Positions 5,560-10,002 of a DNA stretch of 10,002 nucleotides are shown piece after piece. This DNA comes from an uncultured Pirellulaceae bacterium (GTDB lineage: Bacteria > Planctomycetota > Planctomycetia > Pirellulales > Pirellulaceae): positions 1 to 10,002 of the forward strand of contig CAMYNE010000028.1 of assembly GCA_947259675.1 (NCBI GenBank). Reading direction: 5' to 3'. The notes beneath the pieces were generated by a model. That model did no database searches. It was not told the origin of the DNA and saw nothing but the letters and a program-made list of their open reading frames with translations. How positions within the stretch are numbered: the stretch's first letter is position 1; each line of letters opens with the position of its first letter. The translations under genes and the position numbers were made by a program.

Positions 5560-6552
5560 ATGCACCGAAAAAAAATCTGTCTTTTGTTGACCGGTCTCAC
5601 GGTTTTATGGCTTGTGCCCGCGGTTGGCTTTTCACGGGAAGGCGCAACCGTCAAAGGCAAAATTGTTCAATCGGACCGTAGTGATTTCGATATTCGCTTT
5701 GTCGATCTTGAACTTCGGCTTATGCAGCAGGTCGAATTGAACAAGCCTCCGCTTCCCGCTAATTGGGACAAAATGGATATCAAGCAACGCGAAGCCTGGA
5801 TGAGCGGGTTTCGCGAGTCAGATCAAGGCAAGAAGCTGATCGCCAATAACCAAAAAATTCGGGATGGCGCAAGTGTTTTTGATGTCAAGGTCGAAAACGA
5901 CGGCAGATTCGCTGTGTATGATGTGCCGCACGGTCGCTATGGGTTGAGAGGACGAGTCGACAAGGAGTTGAATAATCGAAAATTCGCTTTCGAAGTCTTC
6001 GGGCAAATCGAAATACTCAAGGATGTCGATGAGTTGGTACTCGATCCAATTATGATCATGGTCACGCCGTTACTCGAAGTAGGCCAAACTGCTCCTGTGT
6101 TTCAGCTGAAGACGCACGACAATTCTGGCCAATTGGTCACGGACCATTTTTCTGGCAAATATCTGTTTCTGAACTTTTGGTCAACCGAGAGTCCGCCGAG
6201 CGTTGAGTTTCAAGCCGAAGTCCAGAAGATGCTTGAAGCACTCGAAAGCAAGCAGCCGTTAGAAGTTCTTTCGGTAAGCATTGACACGAAACGTGATACG
6301 GCGATCTCTCACATTCGTCGTCACAAATTGAGGGGACGCCACGGGTTTACTGACGGTTGGCACCACCGCATGCTCGAAGACTTCGGTGTCCGCGCTATTC
6401 CCTCACATTGGCTGATCGGACCCGACGGAAAAATCATCATGACGCACATGGATTTTCGACGCGCATTTTTGTCCGGTCAGCCTGACTTGGCGACAATCAT
6501 CGACGACCGGATCCAAGGCAAAGAACAACCGACACCAGCAGATGGTCAGTAG
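5560..6552 (+). CDS. Exported thioredoxin-fold (TlpA/AhpC-like) protein lacking the CxxC motif
   Basis: A 330-residue protein with an N-terminal signal peptide (MHRKK, hydrophobic 6-23, probable cleavage near 23-26), so it is exported. Residues about 28-170 form a front domain: GATVKGKIV start, a charged helical insertion (about 55-105), then FDVKVENDGRFAVYDVPHGRYGLRGRV, which resembles a carboxypeptidase-regulatory or Ig-like beta sandwich. Residues about 171-318 are a redoxin domain: VGQTAPVFQLKT, GKYLFLNFWSTESPPS, VLSVSIDT, then FGVRAIPSHWLIGPDGKI with the cis-Pro at 281. Where TlpA-type proteins have W-C-x-x-C, this one has Ser211-Pro-Pro-Ser214. Only Cys7, in the signal peptide, is present, so dithiol chemistry is excluded; a structural or binding role is likelier. 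No Shine-Dalgarno is evident at the ATG. It converges on xerC, with 11 bases between the stops. The function is unknown. Confidence 0.85.
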   Translation: MHRKKICLLLTGLTVLWLVPAVGFSREGATVKGKIVQSDRSDFDIRFVDLELRLMQQVELNKPPLPANWDKMDIKQREAWMSGFRESDQGKKLIANNQKIRDGASVFDVKVENDGRFAVYDVPHGRYGLRGRVDKELNNRKFAFEVFGQIEILKDVDELVLDPIMIMVTPLLEVGQTAPVFQLKTHDNSGQLVTDHFSGKYLFLNFWSTESPPSVEFQAEVQKMLEALESKQPLEVLSVSIDTKRDTAISHIRRHKLRGRHGFTDGWHHRMLEDFGVRAIPSHWLIGPDGKIIMTHMDFRRAFLSGQPDLATIIDDRIQGKEQPTPADGQ

Positions 6553-6563
6553 GCGGTTGATCT

Positions 6564-7472
6564 TCACTGGTTTCTCTTTGCCCGAGGATGTGCCAGATCG
6601 TAGGCTTTGCGTAATCCTGCGGTGCTGACGTGTGTGTAGATTTGTGTGGTTACCAGACTCTTGTGTCCGAGCAGTTCTTGAACGCTGCGAATGTCGGCGC
6701 CTCGGTCCAAAAGATGAGTGGCGAAACTGTGTCGCAAAGTGTGTGGCGAAGTTCGCGTGTCCAAGCCGGTAAGTTTAAGATATTTCTCAAGCATTCTTCC
6801 GACACTTCGCGTCGTCAACCGTTTACCGAATTTGTTAACGAATACAGGTGATCCAATCCCGGTAGGTTCGCCATTCGCCAGTTTTCGCTTCCGCAGCCAA
6901 CGTTGCAAAGCTCGCACAGCGTATTTTCCAAGCGGAGCCAGTCGTTCGCGTTTGCCTTTTCCGCGAACCGTGACGAGGCCTTCTTCAAAGTCGATATCAT
7001 CGACGTTGGTCCCAACCAGTTCACTCACGCGCAGACCAGCCGAGTAAAGCGTCTCAAAAATCGCCCGATCACGGAGTCCCATCGGAGTGTCTTTCGGAGG
7101 CGAGCTTAGCAACTTGCCGATTTCTGCCCCCGTCAAGAAATGTGGCAGCTTACGCTCACGACGAGGATTTCGAAGGGGCTTGGCAGGATTGTGATCACAG
7201 AGCCCATCTCGTTGGCAGAAACGGAAAAAACTCCGCAGTGAGGCCATGCGACGAGCGACCGAAGACTTTGCATAACCCGCTTCATGCAGGGCCGCCACAT
7301 AGGTTCTCAGATCCAGGGGAGTAATCTCGGAGGGGCGAGGCTCTCTTCCCAGCGACTCGCTCAAATATTCGAACAGGATCGCAAGGTCTTCTCGATACGA
7401 CTTGATCGTCAGGTCTGACGAGTTTCGCTCTACCTTCAGGTATTTCAGATAGCGTTGAATAGCCTGGTTCAT
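6564..7472 (-). CDS. xerC: Xer tyrosine recombinase (XerC/XerD family)
   Basis: Site-specific recombinase that resolves chromosome dimers at dif before division. Its 302-residue length is typical. The N-terminal SAM-like core-binding domain covers about 1-90 (YLKYLKVERNSSDLTIKSY; SSVARRMASLRSFFRF), and the catalytic domain about 110-295. All catalytic residues are present: Arg148 (GLRVSEL), Lys172 (RGKGKRERL), His244 and Arg247 (SPHTLRHSF), His270 (LLGH) and nucleophile Tyr279 (TTQIYTHV). This numbering matches E. coli XerD exactly, but NPAKPLRNPRRERKLP and VFVNKFGKRLTTRSV look more like XerC, so the paralogue assignment is uncertain. It is a housekeeping Xer rather than a phage integrase, given its length and lack of mobile-element neighbours. 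The ATG at 7472 lies 38 bases after an upstream 89-residue gene, probably co-transcribed. No strong Shine-Dalgarno. Confidence 0.93.
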   Translation of the reverse strand: MNQAIQRYLKYLKVERNSSDLTIKSYREDLAILFEYLSESLGREPRPSEITPLDLRTYVAALHEAGYAKSSVARRMASLRSFFRFCQRDGLCDHNPAKPLRNPRRERKLPHFLTGAEIGKLLSSPPKDTPMGLRDRAIFETLYSAGLRVSELVGTNVDDIDFEEGLVTVRGKGKRERLAPLGKYAVRALQRWLRKRKLANGEPTGIGSPVFVNKFGKRLTTRSVGRMLEKYLKLTGLDTRTSPHTLRHSFATHLLDRGADIRSVQELLGHKSLVTTQIYTHVSTAGLRKAYDLAHPRAKRNQ

Positions 7473-7475
7473 CGG

Positions 7476-7510
7476 TAAGCGGAATTCAATCGTGCCGGCT
7501 GGTACGCTTA
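7476..7510. repeat. 6-bp inverted repeat between the small gene and xerC
   Basis: TAAGCG (7476-7481) and CGCTTA (7505-7510) are complementary arms around 23 bases that include the palindrome GCCGGC. The structure would sit in the mRNA between the stop of the 89-residue gene and the xerC ATG. It could affect xerC translation or processing, or be chance. Confidence 0.25.
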
Positions 7511-7780
7511 TTAAAAGTTGGGTTCTTCACCGGAAAGCAGATCGCCAACCTGGGGGTATTCGAAACGATCTTTGACCGGATCGACCTGGGAAGTCTGCTT
7601 TTTCATGTTGCGAACTTTTTGGCTGAGCACCGCGGCGTCGTACCAGGAAAAACTAAGTTCTGAATTCGAAGCATACCGACCAAGCGTTCTCAATGCTTGC
7701 CCCTTGTTTTCGTCATTGAACAGAAAAAGATATCGTTCTTCTCCCTTAACCAATGCCAGTACGTTGATGTCGTCGGACAC
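7511..7780 (-). CDS. Small conserved-looking protein of unknown function upstream of xerC
   Basis: An 89-residue predicted cytoplasmic protein with no signal peptide or membrane segment. I do not recognise the family. The first half is mixed alpha/beta: INVLALVKGEERYLFLFND, then NKGQALRTLGRYASNSELSFSWYDAAVLSQKVRNM. The tail (about 60-89) is acidic and probably disordered. The start is GTG at 7780, supported by AGGGGG (7785-7790, minus strand) 4 bases upstream. It ends 38 bases before the xerC start on the same strand, so the two are likely co-transcribed. Coding reality is supported by the ribosome binding site, the gene-like composition and the tight placement. The function is unknown; a link to Xer recombination is only guilt by association. 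Confidence 0.72.
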   Translation of the reverse strand: MSDDINVLALVKGEERYLFLFNDENKGQALRTLGRYASNSELSFSWYDAAVLSQKVRNMKKQTSQVDPVKDRFEYPQVGDLLSGEEPNF

Positions 7781-8211
7781 AATTCCCCCTTGTCATCCCA
7801 TGTTGCTTGTTTGCTGTCCAATGGCGAGCCAACGATCGCATTTGTTGGTTAGACGTCAGCCAGTGAGCTATTTGATAAAGAGTTCTATCGGTTCAACTTC
7901 GGGGATTTCAACAGGTCGTTTTCATGAACAACAAGACAAATTTAAACCGAAAGTGCATTTGCGCAACAATCGGAACTGTTGCTCTGCTGGCATTCCAATA
8001 ACAAAACTAGATGCCCTAATTCGAATGATCCGAATACCCTCTTCATTGATAGAACCGCCACGGATCGCAGAATGCATGGGATCCATTTCAAAATGCTTGC
8101 GGTTCAGGCGGAGCAATTGGCTAGCAAATGGCGAAACTCAGAATGCCGGTAAAGCAAAACTCAGAGGCTGGTTGAAAACGGTGATCGTTTAAAGGGCGTC
8201 TGAACAACCGA
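7781..8211. other. 431-base region without a clear gene
   Basis: This lies between the 89-residue gene and the HTH gene, both minus strand. It must hold the promoter of the small-gene/xerC pair and any terminator of the HTH gene; neither is clear. Short stems are visible, such as CCAAC/GTTGG (about 7829-7848) and AAACG-GTGAT-CGTTT (8176-8190), the latter giving a weak hairpin plus T-run on the minus strand about 20 bases after the HTH gene stop. A possible decayed plus-strand gene is listed separately. Long open frames across this region on both strands lack start signals or credible composition. Confidence 0.4.
7924..8152 (+). pseudogene. Possible remnant of a small secreted-protein gene (frameshifted)
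   Basis: Seen: ATG at 7924 opens 25 codons, MNNKTNLNRKCICATIGTVALLAFQ in two parts (basic MNNKTNLNRKC, then hydrophobic ICATIGTVALLAF), the shape of a signal peptide, and then TAA. The next plus-strand frame is open from about 7943 to TAA at 8150-8152. It reads NNKTRCPNSNDPNTLFIDRT and later MLAVQAEQLASKW, which looks protein-like but has no start of its own before an internal Met. A single frameshift near 7960-7995 would join the two into a secreted protein of about 75 residues. AGGT at 7912-7915 is a weak ribosome binding site. No family is recognised, so chance is a real alternative. Confidence 0.2.
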
Positions 8212-9363
8212 CTATTTCGCCAACCGACGAGCCAACGCTTCCATTGGGATCGCCGTGACTTCCGTTGTTGCGACCAAGTCGGTACGCAAAATATCGACTT
8301 CTTTTTTAGTCGAAGGTAATGAGAATTGAACGATAAATCCGCCGACCTGAATGCCTTGAGTCTCGTAAACAGGCGGCCAAAAGTCTTCCGCGCGAGTTGC
8401 AAGGGCTCGCGCAAGCAGTCGTGTTGCTCTTCCCGAAAACCCACCCAGAACCATTTCCAGTCGTCCTTGGGATTCGCGGTGCACGTAAAAAACGAATGCG
8501 ACTTCTTCTTTCGGACTGTTATTTCCAAAACACTTCCATGTGCCATCTGCACATTCCATGTAAATACCCGGGCCCAGGTCCTTGTCGTTTTTACTTAGTT
8601 TGAGTCCGCCAACAATGGAAGCCGGATGTGGATCGTGGTCTCGATATCGGAGAAAGAACGGGATGGATCGATCGGTCGCATCGTCGACGTTCTCCTGTGA
8701 TTCGAACGGAGTACTGTTGAAGGCTCTCGCAAGTACAATTTCGACAACTGGATTACTCTTGGTGCTACCAACGCCGACGATTGCTTTGTCCCCTTTTGAT
8801 TCCGAGAACTCTTTGTAAACCATCTCAGCTCGGCGGATAACTTCTTCATTGGACGCTTCCCCAGGACTCCAGACGAGCGATTGTTTCAAATGTTCCGGTT
8901 GGGGAACAGCTTCGGCCATCGAACTGGCCGCCGTGCTATCGCTCTTGCGAAGCTTGGCCGTCCCGCCAAGCGTGGTCACACCGTTGAGCAACTCGCCCAT
9001 CAGAACCGAATCGGATGCAACGACGAACGAGATCTCGGGGTTGGTTTCCGAAACATCTCGGCGGACGCCAATACACATTTCGAGCCGTTTTCGTCGGGCC
9101 AAAAGTTCCCAGAAGTTCTCCGGTTCGACGGCAAACAATGCGCCCGGGAGCTGGTCGGCCGTCGCATGGCCTTGTTCAATCAGGTAGTCACACAATCGAG
9201 AAAGTGCTTTCAACGGGATGTATTTCACCTCGTTTTTGAGCAAGGCGGCGACTTGATGACGATCTAGCCCCGTATACTCGACGATTGACTTGATCGTCCC
9301 GGGCCGTTTTCTTGGATCAGGAACGTGTCCCAATAATTCGGCCAACCGAAAACTGTATTGCAT
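8212..9363 (-). CDS. Helix-turn-helix protein with unrecognised C-terminal domain
   Basis: A 383-residue predicted cytoplasmic protein. Residues about 20-66 form an XRE-like helix-turn-helix: GTIKSIVEYTGLDRHQVAALL, then YIPLKALSRLCDYLIEQG, similar to regulators whose recognition helix is followed by L..L..LC. Residues about 75-165 include FWELLARRKRLEMCIGV and a strand ISFVVASDSVLMGELL. Residues about 170-383 form a region I cannot assign: DKAIVGVGSTKSNPVVEIVLARAF (192-215), IPFFLRYRDHDPHPAS, EVAFVFYVHRESQGRLEMVLGGFSGRATRLLARAL (287-321) and a C-terminal beta-rich IQVGGFIVQFSL. There is no membrane segment. I chose ATG 9363 (AGGA 6 bases upstream, 9370-9373) over a TTG at 9420 lacking a ribosome binding site. 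A DNA-binding regulator that senses a ligand or partner through its C-terminal part is inferred. The gene stands alone on its strand. Confidence 0.75.
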   Translation of the reverse strand: MQYSFRLAELLGHVPDPRKRPGTIKSIVEYTGLDRHQVAALLKNEVKYIPLKALSRLCDYLIEQGHATADQLPGALFAVEPENFWELLARRKRLEMCIGVRRDVSETNPEISFVVASDSVLMGELLNGVTTLGGTAKLRKSDSTAASSMAEAVPQPEHLKQSLVWSPGEASNEEVIRRAEMVYKEFSESKGDKAIVGVGSTKSNPVVEIVLARAFNSTPFESQENVDDATDRSIPFFLRYRDHDPHPASIVGGLKLSKNDKDLGPGIYMECADGTWKCFGNNSPKEEVAFVFYVHRESQGRLEMVLGGFSGRATRLLARALATRAEDFWPPVYETQGIQVGGFIVQFSLPSTKKEVDILRTDLVATTEVTAIPMEALARRLAK

Positions 9364-9425
9364 TTCACTTCCTGCCAGATAGCGCCAAAGGGGAAGAAAA
9401 TCATAGGGTGGGAGGATCAACGTTA

Positions 9426-9452
9426 AATCTAGGATATGCGTAACAAAGTCAA
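9426..9452 (-). promoter_or_regulatory. Possible promoter of the HTH gene
   Basis: Read on the minus strand, TTGACT (9447-9452, five of six matches to the -35 box) and TAGATT (9426-9431, four of six matches to the -10 box) are separated by 15 bases. The spacing is slightly short. Transcription would start near 9419, leaving about a 55-base leader to the ATG at 9363 and excluding a TTG start at 9420, which is consistent with the chosen start. Confidence 0.25.
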
Positions 9453-9624
9453 ATTCAACCCCCTAGATCGCAATAGTGGATATTCGCCCGTTAAAAACAC
9501 CCAACCCGCGGCGATAGCTCCTGTCTTGAAATCAAAAAACACATCTGGAATGACTCATTGCGTTCTGGTACTTTTCTCGCCTCAATCAACATCAGGTAGT
9601 GGCAGTTTTGGATTCTGCCGAGAC

Positions 9625-9630
9625 GAGGAG
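9625..9630 (+). promoter_or_regulatory. Ribosome binding site of the secreted protein gene
   Basis: GAGGAG lies 10 bases upstream of ATG 9641. It is the strongest plus-strand Shine-Dalgarno in the window and selects this start over a nearby overlapping frame that opens at 9436. Confidence 0.6.
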
Positions 9631-9640
9631 TCTATTTTCG

Positions 9641-10002
9641 ATGAAAACAGTTAAAGCTTCCTTGCTATGTATTGTATTTTTGGGGTTGGTTTTCTCGACC
9701 AGCGATTCGTTTGCTCAAAAAGGCAGATTCAATCTCCCCTTCCGAAAATCAAAGCCTCCGGTCGATACGGATGAAGGTCTGGAGCTTCGACAGGATTGTG
9801 GGCCGTGGCTCATTATGTGTGCTTCCTTCGTCGACGAAGATGGTGAGCGGCAGGCCAGAAACCTGGCGCAAGAACTACGTTCCAAATACAACTTGAAGGC
9901 TTATACCTATCGCCACCAGTTCAACCTGTCCGAGTCAGTTCAGGGTTTGGGGTGGCAACTCGCCGAGAACCCATCAGAAAGGCCGGTTGCCAAACGAATG
10001 AA
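9641..10002 (+). CDS. Secreted protein with SPOR-like N-terminal segment, cut by window edge
   Basis: Seen: 120 codons from ATG 9641, open to the right edge. GAGGAG (9625-9630) lies 10 bases upstream and fixes the start. Residues 1-25 are a signal peptide (MKTVKASLLCIVFLGLVFS, then SDSFA with cleavage probably after Ala25). A short basic linker (26-40) precedes RQDCGPWLIMCASFVDEDGE (50-69), RQARNLAQELRSKYNLKAYTY (70-90), then RHQFNLSES. The pattern of a strand ending in SF, a helix with A..LA.EL and a second strand AYTY resembles a SPOR-type beta-alpha-beta unit, which in other bacteria binds glycan strands. This resemblance is inference; planctomycetes encode many such secreted proteins without known function. 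It is divergent from the HTH gene. The remainder is outside the window. Confidence 0.75.
   Translation, partial: MKTVKASLLCIVFLGLVFSTSDSFAQKGRFNLPFRKSKPPVDTDEGLELRQDCGPWLIMCASFVDEDGERQARNLAQELRSKYNLKAYTYRHQFNLSESVQGLGWQLAENPSERPVAKRM

Noticed and set aside
6553..6563. Terminator between the convergent redoxin-like gene and xerC
   Set aside because: Only 11 bases separate the stops and no hairpin with a T-run is visible.
6564..7472. Integrase of a mobile element or prophage
   Set aside because: The protein has the length, motifs and spacing of chromosomal Xer recombinases, with no attachment-site repeats, tRNA or phage genes nearby.
7922..8116. 64-codon minus-strand open frame between the HTH gene and the small gene
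   Set aside because: No ribosome binding site or recognised family. It overlaps the possible plus-strand remnant, and nothing favours it.
7518..8192. 224-codon plus-strand open frame
   Set aside because: Its first third is antisense to the 89-residue gene, the composition is Ser/Arg-rich and low in acidic residues as expected of an antisense shadow, and no ribosome binding site is seen.
9364..9420. Longer N-terminus of the HTH protein from a TTG at 9420
   Set aside because: No Shine-Dalgarno upstream; ATG 9363 has AGGA at 6 bases, and a possible promoter would place the transcript start at about the TTG.
9436..9654. 72-codon plus-strand open frame upstream of the secreted protein
   Set aside because: It overlaps the well-supported start at 9641 in another frame and has a low-complexity Ser-rich sequence with no ribosome binding site.

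Overview
The window looks like chromosomal DNA from a planctomycete, most likely the Pirellulaceae (Rhodopirellula/Blastopirellula relatives). This is inferred from protein character: a CdsA with a PGLGG...D..DS ending, a PurA with GDEAKGK in place of GDEGKGK, a secreted thioredoxin-like protein with a front domain, and short secreted proteins of planctomycete type. Base composition is close to balanced. GTG and TTG starts occur. No rRNA, tRNA, CRISPR, transposase or phage genes are visible.

Left half (1-5095, all minus strand). Read in the direction of transcription the order is purA (adenylosuccinate synthase, GTG start), uppS (undecaprenyl diphosphate synthase), cdsA (CDP-diacylglycerol synthase, TTG start with its Shine-Dalgarno inside the end of uppS), a 347-base gap, phoH (PhoH-type ATPase) and the first 214 residues of a PgpH/YqfF-type 7TM-HD phosphohydrolase that runs off the left edge. 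purA-uppS-cdsA are tightly packed and probably one operon joining purine synthesis to cell-wall lipid carrier and phospholipid synthesis. phoH and the HD protein form the familiar phoH-pgpH pair, which is often followed by ybeY, here outside the window. The cdsA-phoH gap is unusually rich in inverted repeats and also holds a 50-codon plus-strand ORF, so it is a candidate small RNA or small-protein locus.

Middle (5096-6552). A 464-base divergent intergenic region holds several hairpins, among them a GC-rich 8-bp stem and a near-perfect 19-base palindrome. It separates purA from a plus-strand gene for an exported two-domain protein. Its thioredoxin-fold domain has Ser-Pro-Pro-Ser where Cys-x-x-Cys is expected, so it is probably not a conventional oxidoreductase.

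Right half (6564-10002). On the minus strand lie a complete Xer tyrosine recombinase and, 38 bases upstream of it, an 89-residue protein of unknown function. A 431-base region without a clear gene follows, possibly holding a decayed secreted-protein gene. Next is a roughly 383-residue protein with an N-terminal XRE-like helix-turn-helix and an unrecognised C-terminal part, also minus strand. The right edge carries the start of a plus-strand secreted protein with a SPOR-like segment.

Most of this is housekeeping sequence. I did not find a convincing new multi-gene system. The best leads are the cysteine-less redoxin, the structured cdsA-phoH gap, the HTH protein with its unknown C-terminal domain, and the atypical CdsA and PurA motifs.
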